Origin: Bombus terrestris
Lineage: Eukaryota; Arthropoda; Insecta; Hymenoptera; Apidae
Reading direction: 5' to 3'
Length of the DNA: 64,000 nucleotides
Assembly: GCF_910591885.1 (NCBI RefSeq)
Contig: NW_025963660.1
Location: 1 to 64,000, forward strand
Part shown: one piece after another, positions 1 to 11,180 of the stretch
How positions within the stretch are numbered: the stretch's first letter is position 1
How the letters are laid out: every line of letters begins with the position of its first letter
Translations under genes and position numbers: made by a program
The notes under the pieces: generated by a model
Told to the model about the DNA's origin: nothing
What the model saw: only the letters and a program-made list of their open reading frames with translations
Database searches by the model: none

Positions 1-180
1 TGTCCCACGTTGTCCCACGGTGTCCAACGATGTCCAACGGTGTCCAACGGTGTCCCACGGTGTCCAACGGTGTCCCACGTTGTCCCACGTTGTCCCACGT
101 TGTCCCACGTTGTCCCACGTTGTCCCACGTTGTCCCACGTTGTCCAACGATGTCCAACGGTGTCCCACGTTGTCCCACGT

Positions 181-200
181 TGTTCCATGGTTTCCCACGT
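181..200 (+). repeat. Linked variant dimer TGTTCCATGG + TTTCCCACGT (first of about 113)
   Basis: This 20-bp dimer is the most conspicuous recurrent variant. By eye I place starts at 181, 1601, 1811, 2591, 3741, 5791, 6001, 6571, 8441, 9301, 9511, 10391, 11461, 12031, 12911, 13851, 14081, 14831, 15461, 16181, 16541, 16561, 16601, 16821, 17571, 17891, 18801, 19511, 20061, 20941, 22421, 22751, 24111, then a cluster at 24481-25761, and on through 63530, 63620 and 63799. TGTTCCATGG was followed by TTTCCCACGT at every place checked, while TTTCCCACGT also occurs alone. The first half carries an NcoI-type CCATGG and has lost its CpG; the second half reads CGTGGGAA on the - strand. Usual context: CCA-A, CCA-G, two CCC-T, the dimer, two CCC-T, CCC-G, CCA-A, then CCA-G units. 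Confidence 0.93.
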
Positions 201-420
201 TGTCCCACGTTGTCCCACGTTGTCCCACGGTGTCCAACGATGTCCAACGGTGTCCAACGGTGTCCAACGGTGTCCAACGGTGTCCCACGTTGTCCCACGT
301 TGTCCCACGTTGTCCCACGGTGTCCAACGATGTCCAACGGTGTCCCACGTTGTCCCACGTTGTCCCACGATGTCCCACGTTGTCCCACGTTGTCCCACGT
401 TGTCCCACGTTGTCCAACGT
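181..420 (+). repeat. 240-bp cassette, copy 1 of 4
   Basis: The cassette runs from a TGTTCCATGG/TTTCCCACGT dimer to a CCA-T unit 230 bp downstream (at 411). The same pair of markers recurs with identical spacing at 2591/2821, 3741/3971 and 6571/6801. Between them lie a run of CCA-G units, a short CCC-T run, CCC-G/CCA-A/CCA-G and a lone CCC-A. The CCA-T unit joined to the next unit makes AACGTT. This is a higher-order block, not a gene. Confidence 0.85.
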
Positions 421-430
421 TGTCCCACGT

Positions 431-2180
431 TGTCCCACGTTGTCCCACGTTGTCCCACGTTGTCCCACGTTGTCCCACGGTGTCCAACGATGTCCAACGG
501 TGTCCAACGGTGTCCCACGTTGTCCCACGTTGTCCCACGTTGTCCCACGTTGTCCCACGTTGTCCCACGTTGTCCAACGATGTCCAACGGTGTCCCACGT
601 TGTCCCACGTTGTCCCACGTTGTCCCACGTTGTCCCACGTTGTCCCACGTTGTCCCACGTTGTCCCACGTTGTCCCACGTTGTCCCACGTTGTCCCACGT
701 TGTCCCACGGTGTCCAACGCTGTCCAACGATGTCCCACGTTGTCCCACGTTGTCCCACGTTGTCCCACGTTGTCCCACGATGTCCCACGTTGTCCCACGT
801 TGTCCCACGTTGTCCCACGTTGTCCCACGTTGTCCCACGTTGTCCCACGGTGTCCAACGATGTCCAACGGTGTCCAACGGTGTCCCACGGTGTCCAACGG
901 TGTCCCACGATGTCCCACGTTGTCCCACGTTGTCCCACGTTGTCCCACGTTGTCCCACGTTGTCCCACGTTGTCCCACGTTGTCCCACGTTGTCCCACGT
1001 TGTCCCACGTTGTCCCACGTTGTCCCACGTTGTCCCACGTTGTCCCACGTTGTCCCACGGTGTCCCACGGTGTCCAACGATGTCCAACGGTGTCCCACGT
1101 TGTCCCACGTTGTCCCACGATGTCCCACGTTGTCCCACGTTGTCCCACGTTGTCCCACGTTGTCCCACGTTGTCCCACGTTGTCCCACGTGGTCCCACGT
1201 TGTCCCACGTTGTCCCACGGTGTCCAACGATGTCCAACGGTGTCCCACGTTGTCCAACGGTGTCCCACGTTGTCCCACGTTGTCCCACGTTGTCCCACGT
1301 TGTCCCACGTTGTCCCACGATGTCCCACGTTGTCCCACGTTGTCCCACGTTGTCCCACGTTGTCCCACGTTGTCCCACGTTGTCCCACGTTGTCCCACGT
1401 TGTCCCACGTTGTCCCACGTTGTCCCACGTTGTCCCACGGTGTCCAACGATGTCCAACGGTGTCCAACGGTGTCCCACGGTGTCCAACGGTGTCCCACGT
1501 TGTCCCACGTTGTCCCACGTTGCCCCACGTTGTCCCACGTTGTCCCACGTTGTCCCACGTTGTCCAACGATGTCCAACGGTGTCCCACGTTGTCCCACGT
1601 TGTTCCATGGTTTCCCACGTTGTCCCACGTTGTCCCACGTTGTCCCACGTTGTCCCACGTTGTCCCACGTTGTCCCACGTTGTCCCATGTTGTCCCACGT
1701 TGTCCCACGTTGTCCCACGTTGTCCCACGTTGTCCCACGTTGTCCCACGGTGTCCAACGATGTCCAACGATGTCCAACGGTGTCCAACGGTGTCCCACGT
1801 TGTCCCACGTTGTTCCATGGTTTCCCACGTTGTCCCACGTTGTCCCACGTTGTCCCACGGTGTCCCACGTTGTCCCACGGTGTCCAACGATGTCCAACGG
1901 TGTCCAACGGTGTCCCACGGTGTCCAACGGTGTCCCACGTTGTCCCACGTTGTCCCACGTTGTCCCACGTTGTCCCACGTTGTCCCACGTTGTCCCACAT
2001 TGTCCCACGTTGTCCCACGTTGTCCCACGTTGTCCCACGTTGTCCCACGTTGTCCCACGTTGTCCCACGGTGTCCCACGGTGTCCAACGATGTCCAACGG
2101 TGTCCCACGTTGTCCCACGTTGTCCCACGATGTCCCACGTTGTCCCACGTTGTCCCACGTTGTCCCACGTTGTCCCACGT
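431..2180 (+). repeat. Segmental duplication A, copy 1
   Basis: The order of unit types matches 4611-6370 at an offset of 4,180 bp (CCA-A at 481/4661, 571/4751, 851/5031). The offset becomes 4,190 bp after one unit is gained (dimers at 1601/5791 and 1811/6001, TGTCCCACAT at 1991/6181, CCA-A at 2081/6271). Private changes exist: TGTCCAACGC at 711 against CCA-G at 4891, and TGCCCCACGT at 1521, absent from the partner. The match ends near the GGTCCCACGT at 2191. Block ends are approximate. Confidence 0.85.
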
Positions 2181-3489
2181 TGTCCCACGTGGTCCCACGT
2201 TGTCCCACGTTGTCCCACGGTGTCCAACGATGTCCAACGGTGTCCCACGTTGTCCAACGGTGTCCCACGTTGTCCCACGTTGTCCCACGTTGTCCCACGT
2301 TGTCCCACGATGTCCCACGTTGTCCCACGTTGTCCCACGTTGTCCCACGTTGTCCCACGTTGTCCCACGTTGTCCCACGTTGTCCCACGTTGTCCCACGT
2401 TGTCCCACGTTGTCCCACGTTGTCCCACGGTGTCCAACGATGTCCAACGGTGTCCAACGGTGTCCCACGGTGTCCAACGGTGTCCCACGTTGTCCCACGT
2501 TGTCCCACGTTGTCCCACGTTGTCCCACGTTGTCCCACGTTGTCCCACGTTGTCCAACGATGTCCAACGGTGTCCCACGTTGTCCCACGTTGTTCCATGG
2601 TTTCCCACGTTGTCCCACGTTGTCCCACGTTGTCCCACGGTGTCCAACGATGTCCAACGGTGTCCAACGGTGTCCAACGGTGTCCAACGGTGTCCCACGT
2701 TGTCCCACGTTGTCCCACGTTGTCCCACGGTGTCCAACGATGTCCAACGGTGTCCCACGTTGTCCCACGTTGTCCCACGATGTCCCACGTTGTCCCACGT
2801 TGTCCCACGTTGTCCCACGTTGTCCAACGTTGTCCCACGTTGTCCCACGTTGTCCCACGTTGTCCCACGTTGTCCCACGTTGTCCCACGGTGTCCAACGA
2901 TGTCCAACGGTGTCCAACGGTGTCCCACGTTGTCCCACGTTGTCCCACGTTGTCCCACGTTGTCCCACGTTGTCCCACGGTGTCCAACGATGTCCAACGG
3001 TGTCCAACGGTGTCCCACGTTGTCCCACGTTGTCCCACGTTGTCCCACGTTGTCCCACGTTGTCCCACGTTGTCCAACGATGTCCAACGGTGTCCCACGT
3101 TGTCCCACGTTGTCCCACGTGGTCCCACGTTGTCCCACATTGTCCCACGTTGTCCCACGTTGTCCCACGTTGTCCCACGTTGTCCCACGTTGTCCCACGT
3201 TGTCCCACGGTGTCCCACGGTGTCCAACGATGTCCAACGGTGTCCCACGTTGTCCCACGTTGTCCCACGATGTCCCACGTTGTCCCACGTTGTCCCACGT
3301 TGTCCCACGTTGTCCCACGTTGTCCCACGTTGTCCCACGTGGTCCCACGTTGTCCCACGTTGTCCCACGGTGTCCAACGATGTCCAACGGTGTCCCACGT
3401 TGTCCAACGGTGTCCCACGTTGTCCCACGTTGTCCCACGTTGTCCCACGTTGTCCCACGATGTCCCACGTTGTCCCACGTTGTCCCACG

Positions 3490-5170
3490 ATGTCCCACGT
3501 TGTCCCACGTTGTCCCACGTTGTCCCACGTTGTCCCACGTTGTCCCACGTTGTCCCACGTTGTCCCACGTTGTCCCACGGTGTCCAACGATGTCCAACGG
3601 TGTCCAACGGTGTCCCACGGTGTCCAACGGTGTCCCACGTTGTCCCACGTTGTCCCACGTTGTCCCACGTTGTCCCACGTTGTCCCACGTTGTCCCACGT
3701 TGTCCAACGATGTCCAACGGTGTCCCACGTTGTCCCACGTTGTTCCATGGTTTCCCACGTTGTCCCACGTTGTCCCACGTTGTCCCACGGTGTCCAACGA
3801 TGTCCAACGGTGTCCAACGGTGTCCAACGGTGTCCAACGGTGTCCCACGTTGTCCCACGTTGTCCCACGTTGTCCCACGGTGTCCAACGATGTCCAACGG
3901 TGTCCCACGTTGTCCCACGTTGTCCCACGATGTCCCACGTTGTCCCACGTTGTCCCACGTTGTCCCACGTTGTCCAACGTTGTCCCACGTTGTCCCACGT
4001 TGTCCCACGTTGTCCCACGTTGTCCCACGTTGTCCCACGGTGTCCAACGATGTCCAACGGTGTCCAACGGTGTCCCACGTTGTCCCACGTTGTCCCACGT
4101 TGTCCCACGTTGTCCCACGTTGTCCCACGTTGTCCAACGATGTCCAACGGTGTCCCACGTTGTCCCACGTTGTCCCACGTTGTCCCACGTTGTCCCACGT
4201 TGTCCCACGTTGTCCCACGTTGTCCCACGTTGTCCCACGTTGTCCCACGTTGTCCCACGTTGTCCCACGTTGTCCCACGTTGTCCCACGTTGTCCCACGT
4301 TGTCCCACGTTGTCCCACGTTGTCCCACGATGTCCCACGTTGTCCCACGTTGTCCCACGTTGTCCCACGTTGTCCCACGATGTCCCACGTTGTCCCACGT
4401 TGTCCCACGGTGTCCAACGATGTCCAACGGTGTCCAACGGTGTCCAACGGTGTCCAACGGTGTCCCACGTTGTCCCACGTTGTCCCACGTTGTCCCACGT
4501 TGTCCCACGTTGTCCCACGATGTCCCACGTTGTCCCACGTTGTCCCACGTTGTCCCACGATGTCCCACGTTGTCCCACGTTGTCCCACGTTGTCCCGCGT
4601 TGTCCCACGATGTCCCACGTTGTCCCACGTTGTCCCACGTTGTCCCACGTTGTCCCACGGTGTCCAACGATGTCCAACGGTGTCCAACGGTGTCCCACGT
4701 TGTCCCACGTTGTCCCACGTTGTCCCACGTTGTCCCACGTTGTCCCACGTTGTCCAACGATGTCCAACGGTGTCCCACGTTGTCCCACGTTGTCCCACGT
4801 TGTCCCACGTTGTCCCACGTTGTCCCACGTTGTCCCACGTTGTCCCACGTTGTCCCACGTTGTCCCACGTTGTCCCACGTTGTCCCACGGTGTCCAACGG
4901 TGTCCAACGATGTCCCACGTTGTCCCACGTTGTCCCACGTTGTCCCACGTTGTCCCACGATGTCCCACGTTGTCCCACGTTGTCCCACGTTGTCCCACGT
5001 TGTCCCACGTTGTCCCACGTTGTCCCACGGTGTCCAACGATGTCCAACGGTGTCCAACGGTGTCCCACGGTGTCCAACGGTGTCCCACGATGTCCCACGT
5101 TGTCCCACGTTGTCCCACGTTGTCCCACGTTGTCCCACGTTGTCCCACGTTGTCCCACGTTGTCCCACGT
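3490..5170 (+). repeat. Segmental duplication B, copy 1
   Basis: About 1.7 kb in which the unit order repeats at 6320-8000 with a constant offset of 2,830 bp. Checked landmarks: CCA-A 3581/6411, dimer 3741/6571, CCA-T 3971/6801, CCA-A 4131/6961, rare TGTCCCGCGT 4591/7421, CCA-G 4891/7721, CCA-A 5031/7861. I saw no unit gain or loss between the copies, which suggests a fairly recent event. The right end is near 8000, where the partner enters a CCA-A-rich block. Confidence 0.87.
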
Positions 5171-6370
5171 TGTCCCACGTTGTCCCACGTTGTCCCACGT
5201 TGTCCCACGTTGTCCCACGTTGTCCCACGTTGTCCCACGTTGTCCCACGGTGTCCCACGGTGTCCAACGATGTCCAACGGTGTCCCACGTTGTCCCACGT
5301 TGTCCCACGATGTCCCACGTTGTCCCACGTTGTCCCACGTTGTCCCACGTTGTCCCACGTTGTCCCACGTTGTCCCACGTGGTCCCACGTTGTCCCACGT
5401 TGTCCCACGGTGTCCAACGATGTCCAACGGTGTCCCACGTTGTCCAACGGTGTCCCACGTTGTCCCACGTTGTCCCACGTTGTCCCACGTTGTCCCACGT
5501 TGTCCCACGATGTCCCACGTTGTCCCACGTTGTCCCACGTTGTCCCACGTTGTCCCACGTTGTCCCACGTTGTCCCACGTTGTCCCACGTTGTCCCACGT
5601 TGTCCCACGTTGTCCCACGTTGTCCCACGGTGTCCAACGATGTCCAACGGTGTCCAACGGTGTCCCACGGTGTCCAACGGTGTCCCACGTTGTCCCACGT
5701 TGTCCCACGTTGTCCCACGTTGTCCCACGTTGTCCCACGTTGTCCCACGTTGTCCAACGTTGTCCAACGGTGTCCCACGTTGTCCCACGTTGTTCCATGG
5801 TTTCCCACGTTGTCCCACGTTGTCCCACGTTGTCCCACGTTGTCCCACGTTGTCCCACGTTGTCCCACGTTGTCCCACGTTGTCCCACGTTGTCCCACGT
5901 TGTCCCACGTTGTCCCACGTTGTCCCACGTTGTCCCACGGTGTCCAACGATGTCCAACGATGTCCAACGGTGTCCAACGGTGTCCCACGTTGTCCCACGT
6001 TGTTCCATGGTTTCCCACGTTGTCCCACGTTGTCCCACGTTGTCCCACGGTGTCCCACGTTGTCCCACGGTGTCCAACGATGTCCAACGGTGTCCAACGG
6101 TGTCCCACGGTGTCCAACGGTGTCCCACGTTGTCCCACGTTGTCCCACGTTGTCCCACGTTGTCCCACGTTGTCCCACGTTGTCCCACATTGTCCCACGT
6201 TGTCCCACGTTGTCCCACGTTGTCCCACGTTGTCCCACGTTGTCCCACGTTGTCCCACGGTGTCCCACGGTGTCCAACGATGTCCAACGGTGTCCCACGT
6301 TGTCCCACGTTGTCCCACGATGTCCCACGTTGTCCCACGTTGTCCCACGTTGTCCCACGTTGTCCCACGT
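4611..6370 (+). repeat. Segmental duplication A, copy 2
   Basis: Partner of 431-2180 (offset 4,180 then 4,190 bp). It overlaps duplication B on its left and duplication M in its middle, so this stretch is a mosaic of several exchange events. It carries the paired dimers 210 bp apart (5791, 6001) and TGTCCCACAT at 6181. Confidence 0.85.
5021..6030 (+). repeat. Segmental duplication M, copy 1
   Basis: The block matches 8531-9540 at a constant offset of 3,510 bp. Landmarks are CCA-A 5261/8771, GGTCCCACGT 5381/8891 and dimers 5791/9301 and 6001/9511. Single-unit substitutions separate the copies, for example CCC-A at 5081 against CCC-T at 8591. Confidence 0.83.
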
Positions 6371-8000
6371 TGTCCCACGTTGTCCCACGTTGTCCCACGT
6401 TGTCCCACGGTGTCCAACGATGTCCAACGGTGTCCAACGGTGTCCCACGGTGTCCAACGGTGTCCCACGTTGTCCCACGTTGTCCCACGTTGTCCCACGT
6501 TGTCCCACGTTGTCCCACGTTGTCCCACGTTGTCCAACGATGTCCAACGGTGTCCCACGTTGTCCCACGTTGTTCCATGGTTTCCCACGTTGTCCCACGT
6601 TGTCCCACGTTGTCCCACGGTGTCCAACGATGTCCAACGGTGTCCAACGGTGTCCAACGGTGTCCAACGGTGTCCCACGTTGTCCCACGTTGTCCCACGT
6701 TGTCCCACGGTGTCCAACGATGTCCAACGGTGTCCCACGTTGTCCCACGTTGTCCCACGATGTCCCACGTTGTCCCACGTTGTCCCACGTTGTCCCACGT
6801 TGTCCAACGTTGTCCCACGTTGTCCCACGTTGTCCCACGTTGTCCCACGTTGTCCCACGTTGTCCCACGGTGTCCAACGATGTCCAACGGTGTCCAACGG
6901 TGTCCCACGTTGTCCCACGTTGTCCCACGTTGTCCCACGTTGTCCCACGTTGTCCCACGTTGTCCAACGATGTCCAACGGTGTCCCACGTTGTCCCACGT
7001 TGTCCCACGTTGTCCCACGTTGTCCCACGTTGTCCCACGTTGTCCCACGTTGTCCCACGTTGTCCCACGTTGTCCCACGTTGTCCCACGTTGTCCCACGT
7101 TGTCCCACGTTGTCCCACGTTGTCCCACGTTGTCCCACGTTGTCCCACGTTGTCCCACGATGTCCCACGTTGTCCCACGTTGTCCCACGTTGTCCCACGT
7201 TGTCCCACGATGTCCCACGTTGTCCCACGTTGTCCCACGGTGTCCAACGATGTCCAACGGTGTCCAACGGTGTCCAACGGTGTCCAACGGTGTCCCACGT
7301 TGTCCCACGTTGTCCCACGTTGTCCCACGTTGTCCCACGTTGTCCCACGATGTCCCACGTTGTCCCACGTTGTCCCACGTTGTCCCACGATGTCCCACGT
7401 TGTCCCACGTTGTCCCACGTTGTCCCGCGTTGTCCCACGATGTCCCACGTTGTCCCACGTTGTCCCACGTTGTCCCACGTTGTCCCACGGTGTCCAACGA
7501 TGTCCAACGGTGTCCAACGGTGTCCCACGTTGTCCCACGTTGTCCCACGTTGTCCCACGTTGTCCCACGTTGTCCCACGTTGTCCAACGATGTCCAACGG
7601 TGTCCCACGTTGTCCCACGTTGTCCCACGTTGTCCCACGTTGTCCCACGTTGTCCCACGTTGTCCCACGTTGTCCCACGTTGTCCCACGTTGTCCCACGT
7701 TGTCCCACGTTGTCCCACGGTGTCCAACGGTGTCCAACGATGTCCCACGTTGTCCCACGTTGTCCCACGTTGTCCCACGTTGTCCCACGATGTCCCACGT
7801 TGTCCCACGTTGTCCCACGTTGTCCCACGTTGTCCCACGTTGTCCCACGTTGTCCCACGGTGTCCAACGATGTCCAACGGTGTCCAACGGTGTCCCACGG
7901 TGTCCAACGGTGTCCCACGATGTCCCACGTTGTCCCACGTTGTCCCACGTTGTCCCACGTTGTCCCACGTTGTCCCACGTTGTCCCACGTTGTCCCACGT
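6320..8000 (+). repeat. Segmental duplication B, copy 2
   Basis: Partner of 3490-5170 at +2,830 bp with constant spacing of all landmarks checked, including the rare TGTCCCGCGT at 7421. It ends where the CCA-A-rich block begins at 8001. Confidence 0.87.
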
Positions 8001-8170
8001 TGTCCAACGATGTCCAACGATGTCCAACGGTGTCCCACGATGTCCAACGATGTCCAACGATGTCCAACGGTGTCCAACGATGTCCAACGGTGTCCAACGA
8101 TGTCCAACGATGTCCAACGGTGTCCCACGATGTCCAACGATGTCCAACGATGTCCAACGGTGTCCAACGG
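8001..8170 (+). repeat. CCA-A-rich block, copy 1
   Basis: Here the usual long CCC-T runs are replaced by alternating CCA-A and CCA-G units with occasional CCC-A. Equivalent blocks lie at 14131-14300, 16871-17050 and 52292-52511, with shorter versions near 55000 and 62030. The block interrupts the GGG periodicity of the - strand because CCA units carry only GG. It is followed by five CCC units and then more CCA-G units. Confidence 0.88.
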
Positions 8171-8530
8171 TGTCCAACGGTGTCCCACGGTGTCCAACGG
8201 TGTCCCACGTTGTCCCACGTTGTCCCACGTTGTCCCACGTTGTCCCACGATGTCCCACGTTGTCCAACGGTGTCCAACGGTGTCCAACGGTGTCCAACGG
8301 TGTCCAACGGTATCCCACGTTGTCCCACGTTGTCCCACGTTGTCCCACGTTGTCCCACGTTGTCCCACGTTGTCCCACGTTGTCCCACGTTGTCCCACGT
8401 TGTCCAACGATGTCCAACGGTGTCCCACGTTGTCCCACGTTGTTCCATGGTTTCCCACGTTGTCCCACGTTGTCCCACGTTGTCCCACGTTGTCCCACGT
8501 TGTCCCACGTTGTCCCACGTTGTCCCACGT

Positions 8531-9540
8531 TGTCCCACGGTGTCCAACGATGTCCAACGGTGTCCCACGGTGTCCCACGGTGTCCAACGGTGTCCCACGT
8601 TGTCCCACGTTGTCCCACGTTGTCCCACGTTGTCCCACGTTGTCCCACGTTGTCCCACGTTGTCCCACGTTGTCCCACGTTGTCCCACGTTGTCCCACGT
8701 TGTCCCACGTTGTCCCACGTTGTCCCACGTTGTCCCACGTTGTCCCACGTTGTCCCACGGTGTCCCACGGTGTCCAACGATGTCCAACGGTGTCCCACGT
8801 TGTCCCACGTTGTCCCACGATGTCCCACGTTGTCCCACGTTGTCCCACGTTGTCCCACGTTGTCCCACGTTGTCCCACGTTGTCCCACGTGGTCCCACGT
8901 TGTCCCACGTTGTCCCACGGTGTCCAACGATGTCCAACGGTGTCCCACGTTGTCCAACGGTGTCCCACGTTGTCCCACGTTGTCCCACGTTGTCCCACGT
9001 TGTCCCACGTTGTCCCACGATGTCCCACGTTGTCCCACGTTGTCCCACGTTGTCCCACGTTGTCCCACGTTGTCCCACGTTGTCCCACGTTGTCCCACGT
9101 TGTCCCACGTTGTCCCACGTTGTCCCACGTTGTCCCACGGTGTCCAACGATGTCCAACGGTGTCCAACGGTGTCCCACGGTGTCCAACGGTGTCCCACGT
9201 TGTCCCACGTTGTCCCACGTTGTCCCACGTTGTCCCACGTTGTCCCACGTTGTCCCACGTTGTCCAACGATGTCCAACGGTGTCCCACGTTGTCCCACGT
9301 TGTTCCATGGTTTCCCACGTTGTCCCACGTTGTCCCACGTTGTCCCACGTTGTCCCACGTTGTCCCACGTTGTCCCACGTTGTCCCACGTTGTCCCACGT
9401 TGTCCCACGTTGTCCCACGTTGTCCCACGTTGTCCCACGTTGTCCCACGGTGTCCAACGATGTCCAACGATGTCCAACGGTGTCCAACGGTGTCCCACGT
9501 TGTCCCACGTTGTTCCATGGTTTCCCACGTTGTCCCACGT
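8531..9540 (+). repeat. Segmental duplication M, copy 2
   Basis: Partner of 5021-6030 at +3,510 bp. It ends at about 9541, after which TGTCCGACGT, not seen upstream in the window, first appears at 9641. Confidence 0.83.
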
Positions 9541-11060
9541 TGTCCCACGGTGTCCAACGGTGTCCCACGTTGTCCCACGTTGTCCCACGTTGTCCCACGT
9601 TGTCCCACGTTGTCCCACGATGTCCCACGTTGTCCCACGTTGTCCGACGTTGTCCCACGTTTTCCCACGTTGTCCCACGTTGTCCCACGGTGTCCAACGA
9701 TGTCCAACGGTGTCCAACGGTGTCCCACGGTGTCCAACGTTGTCCCACGTTGTCCCACGTTGTCCCACGTTGTCCCACGTTGTCCCACGTTGTCCCACGT
9801 TGTCCCACGTTGTCCCACGTTGTCCCACGTTGTCCCACGTTGTCCCACGTTGTCCCACGTTGTCCCACGTTGTCCCACGTTGTCCCACGTTGTCCCACGT
9901 TGTCCCACGGTGTCCAACGGTGTCCAACGATGTCCCACGTTGTCCCACGTTGTCCCACGTTGTCCCACGTTGTCCCACGATGTCCCACGTTGTCCCACGT
10001 TGTCCCACGTTGTCCCACGTTGTCCCACGTTGTCCCACGTTGTCCCACGTTGTCCCACGTTGTCCCACGATGTCCCACGTTGTCCCACGTTGTCCCACGT
10101 TGTCCCACGTTGTCCCACGATGTCCCACGTTGTCCCACGTTGTCCCACGGTGTCCAACGATGTCCAACGGTGTCCAACGGTGTCCAACGGTGTCCAACGG
10201 TGTCCCACGATGTCCCACGTTGTCCCACGTTGTCCGACGTTGTCCCACGTTGTCCCACGTTGTCCCACGTTGTCCCACGTTGTCCCACGTTGTCCGACGT
10301 TGTCCCACGTTGTCCCACGTTGTCCCACGTTGTCCCACGGTGTCCAACGATGTCCAACGATGTCCAACGGTGTCCCACGTTGTCCCACGTTGTTCCATGG
10401 TTTCCCACGTTGTCCCACGTTGTCCCACGTTGTCCCACGGTGTCCAACGATGTCCAACGGTGTCCCACGTTGTCCCACGTTGTCCCACGTTGTCCCACGT
10501 TGTCCCACGTTGTCCCACGATGTCCCACGTTGTCCCACGTTGTCCCACGTTGTCCCACGATGTCCCACGTTGTCCCACGTTGTCCCACGTTGTCCCACGT
10601 TGTCCCACGTTGTCCCACGTTGTCCCACGTTGTCCCACGTTGTCCCACGTTGTCCCACGGTGTCCAACGTTGTCCAACGGTGTCCAACGGTGTCCCACGG
10701 TGTCCAACGGTGTCCCACGTTGTCCCACGTTGTCCCACGTTGTCCCACGTTGTCCCACGTTGTCCCACGATGTCCCACGTTGTCCCACGTTGTCCGACGT
10801 TGTCCCACGTTTTCCCACGTTGTCCCACGTTGTCCCACGGTGTCCAACGATGTCCAACGGTGTCCAACGGTGTCCCACGGTGTCCAACGTTGTCCCACGT
10901 TGTCCCACGTTGTCCCACGTTGTCCCACGTTGTCCCACGTTGTCCCACGTTGTCCCACGTTGTCCCACGTTGTCCCACGTTGTCCCACGTTGTCCCACGT
11001 TGTCCCACGTTGTCCCACGTTGTCCCACGTTGTCCCACGTTGTCCCACGTTGTCCCACGT

Positions 11061-11180
11061 TTTCCCACGTTGTCCCACGTTGTCCCACGGTGTCCAACGA
11101 TGTCCAACGGTGTCCCACGTTGTCCAACGGTGTCCCACGTTGTCCCACGTTGTCCCACGTTGTCCCACGTTGTCAAACGA
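11061..11180 (+). repeat. 120-bp cassette ending in TGTCAAACGA, copy 1
   Basis: A TTTCCCACGT is followed, 110 bp later, by TGTCAAACGA, with CCC-G, CCA-A, CCA-G, CCC-T, CCA-G and four CCC-T between. The same arrangement is at 19111-19230 (first unit TTTCCCGCGT), 47312-47431 and 49712-49831 (first unit TTTCTCACGT). TGTCAAACGA is also at 16311, 49412 and 49602 in other contexts. It has two substitutions from the consensus besides its final A, so its recurrence marks descent from one event. Confidence 0.85.
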
